64,000 nt of DNA from an uncultured Bacteroidales bacterium. GTDB lineage: Bacteria > Bacteroidota > Bacteroidia > Bacteroidales > Paludibacteraceae. The first letter of the stretch is position 1. Each line of letters starts with the position of its first letter. Where the stretch lies: assembly GCA_900316125.1 (NCBI GenBank), contig ONBO01000007.1, positions 1 to 64,000 on the forward strand. Reading direction: 5' to 3'. The translations under genes were made by a program, and so were the position numbers. The notes below the pieces were generated by a model that was given only the letters and a program-made list of their open reading frames with translations, did no database searches and was not told the origin of the DNA. Below are positions 19,124 through 27,607 of the stretch, piece after piece.

Positions 19124-19871
19124 TCTCTAATTGTATGGCTTTGCTAATGGTTTTGTATATCTCTAAATCACACCCCGATAAGAGCCCTCTCTGCATCTGC
19201 ATCACCTTTTCATCATTTCTTACGGCTGGGCCTGTCTGCGCTTTTGCCGGCTCTATCATCTTAATCTTTGATACGGTCTCGTCAATAAGGGGGAAGAGGG
19301 TGGAGAAGTCCAGTCCGTTCTCTTTCAGCAGACGATATGCCGTGGCGTATATCTGGTTTGTAAAGTTGCAAGCAAAGACAGAAGTGAGGTGGAGTATTTT
19401 ACGCTGATGTGCTGTAACTGCCGTCACTTTTGGTGTGAGGATGTTTGCGAATTGAAATAATTTTGTTTTGTTTTTTTGTGTGTTCGCTTCAATGTACACG
19501 GGGATTCCGCTCCAGTCTACCTTTTTGCTTATTGAGAAAGTCTGCATTGGCCACATAACGCCTGTATTCGCAGAAAACGGGCTCAGAACATCAATTGAAA
19601 CGCTGCCTGCTGTATGAATAACAAGCTTGTTCCCAATCTTAACTCCATCAAGAACCGGCGCTATGAAATCATCCTTTACGCTGCAGATGTAGACATCGGA
19701 GGCGGGAATCAGACTCTTATCACTTGTGCAGAAACAGCCCACCTTGCGGGCGAGCTGCTCTGCGTGTGAATATGTTCTGTTATAGATACAGGCTATCTCC
19801 ACACCTGCCTCCTTAAGACGGAGCGCTATATGTGTGGCCACATTACCTGAACCTATGAGCGTTACTTTCAT
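19089..19871 (-). CDS. Rossmann-fold DUF2520-type oxidoreductase-like protein
   Basis: A 260-aa protein with an N-terminal NAD(P)-binding motif (LIGSGNVATHIA, residues 5-16) and a C-terminal helical domain of the DUF2520 type (HQRKILHLTSVFACNFTNQI). The fold resembles F420-dependent and ketopantoate-reductase-like enzymes. The substrate is unknown. Overlaps at both ends (4 nt with the nitroreductase, 35 nt with kdsC) indicate cotranscription. Confidence 0.85.
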   Translation of the reverse strand: MKVTLIGSGNVATHIALRLKEAGVEIACIYNRTYSHAEQLARKVGCFCTSDKSLIPASDVYICSVKDDFIAPVLDGVKIGNKLVIHTAGSVSIDVLSPFSANTGVMWPMQTFSISKKVDWSGIPVYIEANTQKNKTKLFQFANILTPKVTAVTAHQRKILHLTSVFACNFTNQIYATAYRLLKENGLDFSTLFPLIDETVSKIKMIEPAKAQTGPAVRNDEKVMQMQRGLLSGCDLEIYKTISKAIQLENEQLQRETSQD

Positions 19872-20389
19872 AGGCGTGTAACCTTGTCGTACGGCAATTT
19901 CTCAAGGTCATAAGGCTTGCGCTCATCAGCAGCGTAGCCTATGCTTACAATACACTCCACGCCTGTCTCCTCTGGCAGTGACAGAAGTTCTTTTATGTAT
20001 TGCTCAGCAGTGATTCCCTCTGTGCATGACGGACGCTGGCGTACCTGGCTCCAGCAGCTGCCAAGACCTAAATCCTGAGCGGCAAGTTGCAGGTAAATGG
20101 CTGCAATAGAGCAGTCTTCCACCCATACGTCACTCTTTGATGTGTCTGCAGTAACCACAATGTTCAAAGGGGCCTCTTTTACAAACAGTGCTCCTGCAGG
20201 CTTGCAACCTGACAGTCTCTCTGCCATAGCCTTGTCAGTAACAACATAGAAATGCCACTCGTTGGCACGCTTTCCGGCTGGTGCCATAAGTGCTGTTTGC
20301 AGAATTGAATCTATTTTCTCTTGTTCTACAGCCTTGTCCTCAAACTTGCGGTGGCTGCGGCGGTTAATTGCCAAATCCTTAAAGCTCAT
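19868..20389 (-). CDS. nitroreductase-family protein
   Basis: A 173-aa flavin (FMN) oxidoreductase. The N-terminal INRRSHRKFEDKAV is the FMN-phosphate-binding RRSxRxF motif, and LQLAAQDLGLGSCW is the conserved middle helix. The C-terminal GYAADERKPY matches the family. It probably uses NAD(P)H to reduce quinones or nitro compounds. Its start overlaps the PorT-like gene by 11 nt. Confidence 0.92.
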   Translation of the reverse strand: MSFKDLAINRRSHRKFEDKAVEQEKIDSILQTALMAPAGKRANEWHFYVVTDKAMAERLSGCKPAGALFVKEAPLNIVVTADTSKSDVWVEDCSIAAIYLQLAAQDLGLGSCWSQVRQRPSCTEGITAEQYIKELLSLPEETGVECIVSIGYAADERKPYDLEKLPYDKVTRL

Positions 20390-21056
20390 TTTTCTTCTTC
20401 TTTTTACTTAATATGTTAAACATGTAGCCTACACTTATTGTTATGGCTATATTGTTTGACCTTGCAAAATCCTCCCCCTTGCGGGCTGTGAATATGTTGC
20501 CAAGACCGTAGTCAAATCTTGCCTCTAGAAAGAAACTGCCCACGTTCTTTGGCCTTACTTCAAATCCCACGCCTGCAAATATGCTGTAGTCAAACTTGTC
20601 ATCTATAGGTTTTGTCTGTTGCACACCGGCACCTGTGGAGAATGGGGCGGTGGTCACGTCATAAATCATATACCTTATCTTTGGACCTAGATTAATGTAG
20701 AACTTAAATATTTGAGGTCCGAAGAATATGTGTGTTACAAGCGGAAGCTCCAGATAGTCAAGGCGGTGATCATACCTTTCACCTGTCGTCTTCGATGTCT
20801 CAGACCAGCCTCTCTGTGTGTAGTTAAGCTCTGCCTGTATGCCAAAGTATTTCTGGATAATGTACCTCACGGTTATACCGCCGTGGTACCTTACGTCAAA
20901 ATTCTGCTCCACCTCAGGGTCAAAACCTACATTAGTCCATAATGCCACACCCTGGTTTGTACCTATATATAGTTCAGGGTAGTAGAATTTGTACTGGGCT
21001 GCCGCCAATAATGGTAAGGCGGTGAGCAGTAGTAATATTTTTAATCTTGTAGTCAA
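20379..21056 (-). CDS. PorT-like outer-membrane beta-barrel protein
   Basis: A 225-aa protein with a signal peptide (LLLLTALPLLAAAQ) followed by alternating beta strands with aromatic ends and a C-terminal strand before a basic tail. It fits the PorT / outer-membrane protein beta-barrel family. PorT is needed for type IX secretion, but many Bacteroidetes barrels share this fold, so the T9SS link is only suggested by the T9SS-type cargo gene at 23 kb. Confidence 0.75.
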   Translation of the reverse strand: MTTRLKILLLLTALPLLAAAQYKFYYPELYIGTNQGVALWTNVGFDPEVEQNFDVRYHGGITVRYIIQKYFGIQAELNYTQRGWSETSKTTGERYDHRLDYLELPLVTHIFFGPQIFKFYINLGPKIRYMIYDVTTAPFSTGAGVQQTKPIDDKFDYSIFAGVGFEVRPKNVGSFFLEARFDYGLGNIFTARKGEDFARSNNIAITISVGYMFNILSKKKKKNEL

Positions 21057-21073
21057 ATAATTATGTCTCTAAA

Positions 21074-21175
21074 GGTTAATCGTTTAATCGGTGATGCGGT
21101 GAATCGTCTTTTCGATTAACCGATTCCACGATTATTCACACTTCGTGTTCATCAACACGTCACCGATTCTCCATT
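21074..21175. repeat. octamer repeats (CGATTAAC type) with small hairpins
   Basis: Units of the form CGATTAAC and CGGTGAAT occur on both strands, giving a GGTTAATCG / CGATTAACC inverted pair. A CGTGTT-CATC-AACACG hairpin follows. The left-strand end supplies the last codons and TGA of the LysM gene (LMENR then stop). Confidence 0.65.
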
Positions 21176-22848
21176 AAGGAGATTCCCTCCTTATCGTATC
21201 TCTGCAAATAGAGCCCGTGATTAACGTAGCCACCGTTAGGGCGCCTGTCAAAATGGAAGCGCATTTGTAGCATATCGGGGTGTTCGTCATTAAGGAACCC
21301 TTCAAACTCATCACCGCTGTGCATCCACGCCTTGCCAAAATAGAGCGTAATGTCAAAGCCAAATATTGAATATGAAGGATTGTTCTGTGCTGGCGGCACG
21401 CCAAACTTGCTGTTGTAACGGTTATAGAAATCTATGGTGGCAGGGTCGTCAAAACGGAGCCAGTAGTTTGTGAACATATACATTGGTTTGTTGTAGATGT
21501 CCTTGTGCATCATGTCATTCCACTCAGGGAACCCAAATATGCTCACATTGTTGCTCTTAATCTGCTCTATATGGTCTGCAATCTGGGTGAGTTTAACGTG
21601 ATTTGATGTTGGAATTATCACTATCACCTCATCTTTGTCGCCTGCTTCAGCAATGTAATTGTTAACCTGTCCGGCCACTTTTGTGTCTGCTATGTACATG
21701 TGTTTGGTGCCGTTAGCCTCCAGCTTAGGTATCAGCAGGTCTGTAAACTCCCTCTTGTTATAGCGTATGCCTGCGCTGTCCGGCTCCACTATGAGCACGT
21801 GTTTGCCTTTCCATCTCTCTGCGCACTCTGTAGCAAGGCTCTCAAAGAAAAGATTCTGAGGACTTACAATCTGGAACAGGTATTTGTTGCTGTTCACTTG
21901 CGGCACATTATTAGAGAATGGGACAACAGCCTTTATTTTGTGGCGTTTAGCATAGTCAGAAATATACTGTATTTGAGCAGTGTAGGCAGGGCCTATGATA
22001 ATGTCCGCCTTGCTTAGTTCACGGTTTTGAAGAGTTTTAATAAGGGACTCCTTGGTCTTGCCTATGTCATACGCGTCAATTGTAACGTTCATTCCAAGCG
22101 CCGATAGAGAGTCAGCAGCTATAAGGCAGCCACGGTAGAAGTCTACGAATTTTTCATCAACGTCATAGCCTGAATTTATGTTGAAAGGCATAAGCACAGC
22201 CATTCTCACGCTGTTTTGCGGATTGCGGTAGAATGTCTCCTGTGGTATGGAGTCTGTACTTAGAGAATCTGCAGCAGAGGCCTCTAGCGGAGTCTCTGTC
22301 ATAGCCTCCATCGGGGTCACACTCTGCGGCTCTGCTTCTGCCGGCTTCTGCTTCTCATCGGCGTAAGCGCGTTCATGCTTGTCATGCCTCTTGTCCGGCT
22401 TGCTTGTGGTATTTATATCTGAAGGAATCTTGAGTTCAAAACCTATGCTCAGCGGATCACAACCAGGGTTCAGCTTTTTAAGGTTATCAACCTTCACACC
22501 ATACTTTTTTGCAAGGCTGTAGAGGGTCTCGCCCTTCTCCACCACGTGAACCAGATTCTTGCTTCTGCTGTGGTCAGGGCTCTTCTCCACCTTTACCACA
22601 TTGCCAGTAGGAATCTTAAGCTCCTGACCTAACTTGAGTCCTCCCTCCATAGGGTTGGCGTCAACAATTTCCTTTATGGTAACGTCAAACTTTCTACTGA
22701 TGGCGTAGTACCCCTCGCTCTTTTGCACCTTATACAAATAATACTCCTTGCCATTCTCAACTATGGTAGGGTAATTAAGCGTAGCTGCCGCGTACATACT
22801 TAGTGTTGCCGTCAGCACTGAAACCGTTGTTAATATAATCCGTCTCAT
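21160..22848 (-). CDS. LysM-domain protein with periplasmic-binding-like domain
   Basis: A 562-aa exported protein. A signal peptide ends near residue 21. Two LysM modules (about residues 38-82, YYAISRKFDVTIKEI, and 104-148, ETLYSLAKKYGVKVDNLKKL) would bind peptidoglycan. A low-complexity linker follows, then from about residue 210 a type-1 periplasmic-binding-protein fold (MAVLMPFNI, IIGPAYTAQIQ, VVPFSN). Ligand unknown. Two overlapping TAnnTTTG boxes lie upstream at 22887-22902. The C-terminus is formed by repeat DNA. Confidence 0.85.
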   Translation of the reverse strand: MRRIILTTVSVLTATLSMYAAATLNYPTIVENGKEYYLYKVQKSEGYYAISRKFDVTIKEIVDANPMEGGLKLGQELKIPTGNVVKVEKSPDHSRSKNLVHVVEKGETLYSLAKKYGVKVDNLKKLNPGCDPLSIGFELKIPSDINTTSKPDKRHDKHERAYADEKQKPAEAEPQSVTPMEAMTETPLEASAADSLSTDSIPQETFYRNPQNSVRMAVLMPFNINSGYDVDEKFVDFYRGCLIAADSLSALGMNVTIDAYDIGKTKESLIKTLQNRELSKADIIIGPAYTAQIQYISDYAKRHKIKAVVPFSNNVPQVNSNKYLFQIVSPQNLFFESLATECAERWKGKHVLIVEPDSAGIRYNKREFTDLLIPKLEANGTKHMYIADTKVAGQVNNYIAEAGDKDEVIVIIPTSNHVKLTQIADHIEQIKSNNVSIFGFPEWNDMMHKDIYNKPMYMFTNYWLRFDDPATIDFYNRYNSKFGVPPAQNNPSYSIFGFDITLYFGKAWMHSGDEFEGFLNDEHPDMLQMRFHFDRRPNGGYVNHGLYLQRYDKEGISLMENR

Positions 22849-22886
22849 TTAGGTTGTGATTTGTAGTATTGACTCCTGTTCAAATA

Positions 22887-22902
22887 CAAAGTTACAAAGG
22901 TA
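22887..22902 (-). promoter_or_regulatory. tandem -7 boxes of the LysM gene
   Basis: On the minus strand, TACCTTTG (22902-22895) is followed immediately by TAACTTTG (22894-22887), two adjacent matches to TAnnTTTG, about 40 nt before the ATG at 22848. Confidence 0.5.
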
Positions 22903-22949
22903 ATTAAAATTATATTAAATCTAAAATGTTGGCTTAAAATTTTACCCGC

Positions 22950-23000
22950 TAACTTTGTATGTGAATAGTTTGCATTTGCTCTCGCTAATTAGTAACTTTG
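22950..23000 (+). promoter_or_regulatory. two -7 boxes upstream of the T9SS cargo gene
   Basis: TAACTTTG occurs at 22950-22957 and again at 22993-23000. The second lies 22 nt before the ATG at 23023 and would give a short leader. Confidence 0.5.
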
Positions 23001-23022
23001 CCAGCTCAAAGTTTAGAACCTG

Positions 23023-24387
23023 ATGACAAAAAGAATTTATATACTGTTGCTGTTTTGCGTGTCAGTGGTGGCATTGCATGCGGGAATTACTATTAAGGGC
23101 ACAGATTACGTGGCTGATAAAGCTGCTGCAGGCTCTGAGGTTGACTCCATAATGGTGGTGAAAAGCCTTGAAGATGCAAGCCTTGTTTACACTCTGGATG
23201 AGGGTGAGGAGCCATCTGCCTTCAAGTGGTACGGTTATGACATAACTGGCACGGAGACTCTGCTTAAGGAGGAGAGTGCTGCGGTTTCTGAGACCACCGT
23301 TGATTTGTACAAAGACTCCCCATCGCTTGGCTATATTTTAAGAGACGCTAATGATGAGGCTGTTAAGTGTGTTTGGGTTTTCCTCTACAGTGATTATAAG
23401 CCTACAAATATTGTATTTGATTTTGACAATGAGATACCTGACAGGTGCAGTTTTGTGGAGCTGCTGTTCAGCAAGACTCAGACCCCTATGGAGTATCTGA
23501 GTGCTGACGGATATGCAGAAAAACACACTGTAAAGCAGCAGTACCTGTTGCGCTATGACTCCACCTATTTTGAGTCAAAGACATATGTTACTGAGCAGAT
23601 TGAGTATTTTGTGAATGACGAGAGCACCTATAGCTTACCGGCTCCGCTTGATTCAACCACATTCACTATAATGGGAACCAAGTATTCCATGGCTCTTGGT
23701 GACACAATTAAGGCTGAAACTGACATTTATCTTCCGTTTGCTGTTGAGTCTCACATCTTTTCAAGCGTAAGAATACGTGAGAACGCCACAAATGAGCGTG
23801 ACCGTGGTGAGCCGCGTGAATCACAGGAGGAGAAGACCTCTCTTAAGGGTTCAGCACCGCTTGAACTTGAGGTGCTTAACTACTCATCGGCGGCGGCATA
23901 CTTCTATGACTGGACTTTAGCCTCTGATAATCAGTATAAGAGCATTATAGCCAAGATGCGTGACCGTGATTTCCGTTACACCTTTACCCAGAGTGGAAAG
24001 TATTATCTGCGTGCTGAGGTCTCTAACGCGGCTGTCTCTGTGCTAGATGAATTTGGCTGCACTCAGAGGAAGGAGTTTGTGATTGAGGTGCTTGAGTCTG
24101 CGCTTGATGTGCCTACTGTTTTCACTCCAAACGGCGATGGCAAAAATGACATCTTCAAAGTGGCTTACAAGTCAATAATTAAGTTCCACGGCAGTATATA
24201 CAACACTTGGGGGCGTCTGGTTTATGACTGGGATGACCCTGCTGACGGCTGGGACGGAACCATTAATGGCAAGCCTGCGGCGGAGGGTGCATACCTTTAT
24301 ATCATAGATGCCACCGGCGATGACAAAGATGATAAAGGTAATCAGATAAAATATGTTAAGAAGGGTACGGTGAGTCTGATAAGGTAG
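23023..24387 (+). CDS. secreted protein with type IX (type B) sorting domain
   Basis: A 454-aa protein with a signal peptide (LLLFCVSVVALHA) and a C-terminal gliding-motility-associated / CHU_C domain from about residue 355. Diagnostic pieces are FTPNGDGKNDIF, IYNTWGRLVYDWDDP, GWDGTINGKPAAEGAYLYI and a final basic strand. This domain routes cargo through the type IX secretion system to the surface. The middle (100-330) is Ig/PKD-like and not otherwise recognised. Confidence 0.88.
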   Translation: MTKRIYILLLFCVSVVALHAGITIKGTDYVADKAAAGSEVDSIMVVKSLEDASLVYTLDEGEEPSAFKWYGYDITGTETLLKEESAAVSETTVDLYKDSPSLGYILRDANDEAVKCVWVFLYSDYKPTNIVFDFDNEIPDRCSFVELLFSKTQTPMEYLSADGYAEKHTVKQQYLLRYDSTYFESKTYVTEQIEYFVNDESTYSLPAPLDSTTFTIMGTKYSMALGDTIKAETDIYLPFAVESHIFSSVRIRENATNERDRGEPRESQEEKTSLKGSAPLELEVLNYSSAAAYFYDWTLASDNQYKSIIAKMRDRDFRYTFTQSGKYYLRAEVSNAAVSVLDEFGCTQRKEFVIEVLESALDVPTVFTPNGDGKNDIFKVAYKSIIKFHGSIYNTWGRLVYDWDDPADGWDGTINGKPAAEGAYLYIIDATGDDKDDKGNQIKYVKKGTVSLIR

Positions 24388-24397
24388 GGATGACGCG

Positions 24398-24892
24398 CTA
24401 ATGTAGCTTAAGCTCCATAATCTCCAAGTCGGAGATTGTGGAGTTTTCTATTTTAAAGCGCAGAAGTGTGCGCTTCAGCTGCCAGCCCTGCAGTCCTGCA
24501 GCACCTGGATTTATGTGCAGAAGCCCTAATGACGGGTCATTAATCACCTTGAGTATGTGAGAGTGGCCCGATATAAACAGTTTTGTATGGTTGTTACGTA
24601 GTTTGGCGGCTATGCCAGGGGCGTACTTGCCTGGGTATCCGCCTATGTGGGTCATAAATACATTCACGCCTTCTATGCTGAATATCAGTTCGGTAGGTAG
24701 CATGGAGCGTAGAGGGTAGCCGTCTATGTTGCCAACTACAGCCCTCACTGGCCTTAACTCCATAAGACGGTTATAAAGCTCCAGAGAGCCTATGTCACCA
24801 GCATGCCATATCTCATCACACTCCGCAAAGAATGTGGCGTATTTTTCATCCCAGTATCCGTGGGTGTCAGAAAGCAGACCGATGGTTTTCAC
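24398..24892 (-). CDS. YfcE/MJ0936-type metallophosphodiesterase
   Basis: A 164-aa calcineurin-like phosphoesterase. The metal ligands are in GLLSDTHG (N-terminus), HAGDIGS, VVGNIDG, MTHIGG and SGHSH, the full set of the YfcE family. I choose the GTG at 24892 (VKTIGLLSDTHG). The longer frame from 24946 would run into the SRP RNA gene and adds an unrelated N-terminus. It lies downstream of that RNA on the same strand. Confidence 0.88.
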   Translation of the reverse strand: MKTIGLLSDTHGYWDEKYATFFAECDEIWHAGDIGSLELYNRLMELRPVRAVVGNIDGYPLRSMLPTELIFSIEGVNVFMTHIGGYPGKYAPGIAAKLRNNHTKLFISGHSHILKVINDPSLGLLHINPGAAGLQGWQLKRTLLRFKIENSTISDLEIMELKLH

Positions 24893-24924
24893 AATAACAG
24901 CGTTTGGAAGTTTAAACAAAAAAA

Positions 24925-25025
24925 GGAAAGGCGCTCTACATCGCACCGCTCAACCTAACATACCCTTGCTGCGGTCAGGCCCTGGGGGATTAGAAGGGAG
25001 CTGGTCGTGTAGTACCTTTCCAGCT
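24925..25025 (-). ncRNA. ffs: signal recognition particle RNA (small bacterial type)
   Basis: On the minus strand the core CCCCCAGG and AGCAAGGGTA, separated by the apical loop, matches the SRP S-domain. The flanks pair (CTACA with TGTAG, AAGG with CCTT) to give the long hairpin. It is preceded by a TATCTTTG promoter box (25034-25027) with TTG 20 nt upstream, and followed by CCTTTTTTTG as terminator. The apical part reads GGGCCTGACCGC, so it lacks the GGAA tetraloop of E. coli 4.5S RNA. Length is about 100 nt. Confidence 0.88.
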
Positions 25026-25026
25026 G

Positions 25027-25086
25027 CAAAGATAGGGCGTTTTTTACTTAAAAACAAGTTTCATTAACGGAATTTTTGTACCTTTG
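25027..25086. promoter_or_regulatory. divergent promoters (SRP RNA and DUF4199 gene)
   Basis: Minus strand: TATCTTTG at 25034-25027 with TTG 20 nt upstream drives the SRP RNA. Plus strand: TACCTTTG at 25079-25086 drives the gene starting at 25101. Confidence 0.7.
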
Positions 25087-25100
25087 CACACTATAAGCCT

Positions 25101-25646
25101 ATGAACCCACTAGAACTGAGACAATATACCACTAAGCAGGCCATGTACTACGGTATGTGGTTAGGAGCGCTTCTGGTTCTGAAGTTAGTGGCGGAGGTGC
25201 TCTCAGACGGCTCCATCGGCGCCTTCTTTTCAGGGTTTCTGACTGTGCTTGTGCCATTTATGGCGTATTGGCTCACGCTGATGTTCCGCCGTAGTATTGC
25301 AATTTATGATGGAGACACCGCAAGCACCGATGTCACCTTTGGCACACTTCTGCGTTTTTGCATCTATCTGTTTTTCTTTGGGTCAATGATACTTGCCATT
25401 GTGCAGTTTATATATTACAAATACATTAATCCTGACTATATAGCCCAGCAGGTGGCCAGTCTTATAGACACGCTGACTAAGTATGCGGAAAACAAACAGT
25501 CTGTAAATGATTTAATCTCTCAGATAAAGGAGGTTGGCGTGCCGTCAGCATCAACTGTGGCTGTTCAGACTATCTGGATTAACATAGTGGTAGGGTTTAT
25601 TTTAGGATTACCTATAGCTGGATTAGTTAAACGAAAGAAGTTATGA
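25101..25646 (+). CDS. DUF4199-type membrane protein
   Basis: A 181-aa protein with four membrane helices (two near the N-terminus, one at about 93-110, one near 160-175) and a soluble loop of about 45 residues. It matches the DUF4199 pattern common in Bacteroidetes, where it usually sits just upstream of a polyprenyl-phosphate glycosyltransferase as here (4-nt overlap). Function is unknown. A membrane-anchoring or flippase-like role with the GT2 enzyme is only inferred from context. Confidence 0.78.
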   Translation: MNPLELRQYTTKQAMYYGMWLGALLVLKLVAEVLSDGSIGAFFSGFLTVLVPFMAYWLTLMFRRSIAIYDGDTASTDVTFGTLLRFCIYLFFFGSMILAIVQFIYYKYINPDYIAQQVASLIDTLTKYAENKQSVNDLISQIKEVGVPSASTVAVQTIWINIVVGFILGLPIAGLVKRKKL

Positions 25647-26593
25647 ACATTTCCGTAGTAATACCTTTATATAACGAGCAGGAGTCTCTTCCTGAGCTCT
25701 TCTCTTGGATAAAGAGAGTTATGATTGAAAATAAACTCACCTTTGAGGTTATTTTTGTTGATGACGGCTCCACAGACGGCTCATGGAACACTATTCTGGA
25801 CCTTTCAAAGGATAATAGTGAAGTTTGTGGCATTAAGTTCCGCAGAAACTATGGCAAATCGCCGGCTCTGTACTGCGGCTTTGAGAAGGCAAAGGGTGAT
25901 GTTGTGATTACAATGGATGCTGACCTTCAGGACAGCCCTGATGAGATACCTGAACTTTACCGCATGATTGTGGATGAGGGGTATGACTTGGTATCGGGGT
26001 GGAAAAAGAAACGTCATGACCCTAAACTCACTAAAAACCTGCCGAGCAAGCTTTTTAACGCCACTGCCCGTAAGGTCTCTGGTATTAAACTGCATGATTT
26101 TAACTGCGGTCTCAAGGCTTACAGGCTTGACGTTGTTAAGAATATTGAGGTTTACGGAGAGATGCACCGCTACATTCCGTTCCTTGCCAAGAACGCTGGT
26201 TTTGACAAGATAGGGGAGAAGGAGGTTCACCATCAGGCTCGTAAGTTTGGTAAAAGCAAGTTTGGTGTTGACCGTTTTGTTCACGGCTATCTTGATTTGC
26301 TCAGCCTGTGGTTCCTTTCAAAATTTGGAGCGCGTCCTATGCACTTCTTTGGCGTATGGGGCTCCATCATGTTCATAATAGGTTTGATTATGGTTGTGGT
26401 TGTAGGTGCTGTAAAATTGAAGGCTATTATTATGGGATACAGGGCGCCGCTTGTGACCAACAGCCCATATTTCTATATAGCAATGCTCTCCATGGTGCTT
26501 GGAACCCAGTTCTTTGTTACAGGTTTTCTTGGCGAGCTCATAGCGCGCTCATCAAATGAACGTAATAAGTATCAGATACAGTGTACAATATAG
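25643..26593 (+). CDS. GT2 glycosyltransferase, DPM1/GtrB-like
   Basis: A 316-aa family 2 glycosyltransferase. The N-terminal domain has VVIPLYNEQESLPEL, DDGSTDGSW and the metal-binding DADLQD near residue 93. Two C-terminal membrane helices (about 240-262 and 275-300) place it with polyprenyl-phosphate-mannosyl/glucosyl transferases. It probably charges undecaprenyl phosphate with a sugar at the inner membrane. It overlaps DUF4199 by 4 nt and is followed after 3 nt by the next gene. Confidence 0.9.
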   Translation: MNISVVIPLYNEQESLPELFSWIKRVMIENKLTFEVIFVDDGSTDGSWNTILDLSKDNSEVCGIKFRRNYGKSPALYCGFEKAKGDVVITMDADLQDSPDEIPELYRMIVDEGYDLVSGWKKKRHDPKLTKNLPSKLFNATARKVSGIKLHDFNCGLKAYRLDVVKNIEVYGEMHRYIPFLAKNAGFDKIGEKEVHHQARKFGKSKFGVDRFVHGYLDLLSLWFLSKFGARPMHFFGVWGSIMFIIGLIMVVVVGAVKLKAIIMGYRAPLVTNSPYFYIAMLSMVLGTQFFVTGFLGELIARSSNERNKYQIQCTI

Positions 26594-26596
26594 TCT

Positions 26597-27121
26597 ATGG
26601 AACTTTTTCTTCAAATATTAGCCTACACCATCCCTGCATTGGTGGTGTTTTTTGTGGCATACATCATGCTGCGTAATTTTACTAAAGAGGAGAACGCCCG
26701 CCGCCGCTATCTGCTGGCTAAGGAGAGTTTGAAAACCACTCTGCCTATACGTCTTAACGCGTATGAGCGTATGGTGCTGTTCTTGGAGAGAATAAGCCCG
26801 GACAGCCTTCTCGTGCGTCTTCAGGATGACTCACTCACAGCTCTCCAGTATCACGCATCTCTGCTTATTGACATAAGGGCTGAGTATGAGCATAATGTGG
26901 CCCAGCAGGTGTACGTGAGTGATGAAGCGTGGAGCGTTATCCGTAACGCCAAGGAGAATATTATTCAGCTGATTAACGCATGCGCCGCCAAGGTTCCGCC
27001 TGAGGCTCCGTCTGCACAGCTTGCAAATGTAATACTTGCCACATATAACCAGAGTGAGGATTCTCCTACATTGCTTGCCATTTCATTTATTAAGAATGAG
27101 ATTAAGAAATACTTTGTTTAA
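26597..27121 (+). CDS. conserved hypothetical, single-pass membrane protein
   Basis: A 174-aa protein with one N-terminal helix (about residues 5-25) and a mostly helical, charged cytoplasmic part (ENARRRYLLAKESLKTTLPI, YERMVLFLERISPDSL). Bacteroidetes-restricted in my recollection. No function known. It lies in a compact run of envelope genes, and its TAA abuts the next GTG start. Confidence 0.7.
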   Translation: MELFLQILAYTIPALVVFFVAYIMLRNFTKEENARRRYLLAKESLKTTLPIRLNAYERMVLFLERISPDSLLVRLQDDSLTALQYHASLLIDIRAEYEHNVAQQVYVSDEAWSVIRNAKENIIQLINACAAKVPPEAPSAQLANVILATYNQSEDSPTLLAISFIKNEIKKYFV

Positions 27122-27607
27122 GTGAAGGTTTTTGTAAAAATAGCGGTTGTGGTGGTTGTGCTTGCCGGTGCTGTGCTTGCATCGTGTACGTCAGAATGTT
27201 ATCAGTCCAAACGCTCTCTGCTTGGTGTTACTTTCTTGGATTCGTTGACAATGAAACCACTTACTGTTCAGCGCCTTACAGTAAAAGGGGTTGGCAGTGA
27301 CTCTATTCTATATAATAATGTGAATGTTAACACGGTGTTTCTTCCTATGCATCTGACCGCAGATCTTACTGAGTATGAGTTCACTATATTGCCACCTACA
27401 GAGGATCAGGTTGTTATTAGTTTCATTCTCTCAGTCAAGCATAATGTCAGGCCGTTTTTTGTGAGCAAGGAGTGCGGATGTGTAGCATCATATGAGATTA
27501 GAGATATGTCTTACACTCCAAACGTCTTTATTAAGAAGGCGGAGATATATAATCCAAGTGTTTTAAACGTAGAAGGTGATGTCCATATTAAGATATACAG
27601 TTATTAG
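27122..27607 (+). CDS. DUF6452-type lipoprotein
   Basis: A 161-aa protein starting at a GTG immediately after the previous stop. A hydrophobic leader ends in the lipobox LASC with Cys22, so it should be lipidated. The ECGCVASYEIRD-like end segment and overall shape match a small Bacteroidales lipoprotein family that I recall as DUF6452, usually followed by the barrel-like gene seen next. Function unknown. Confidence 0.72.
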   Translation: MKVFVKIAVVVVVLAGAVLASCTSECYQSKRSLLGVTFLDSLTMKPLTVQRLTVKGVGSDSILYNNVNVNTVFLPMHLTADLTEYEFTILPPTEDQVVISFILSVKHNVRPFFVSKECGCVASYEIRDMSYTPNVFIKKAEIYNPSVLNVEGDVHIKIYSY

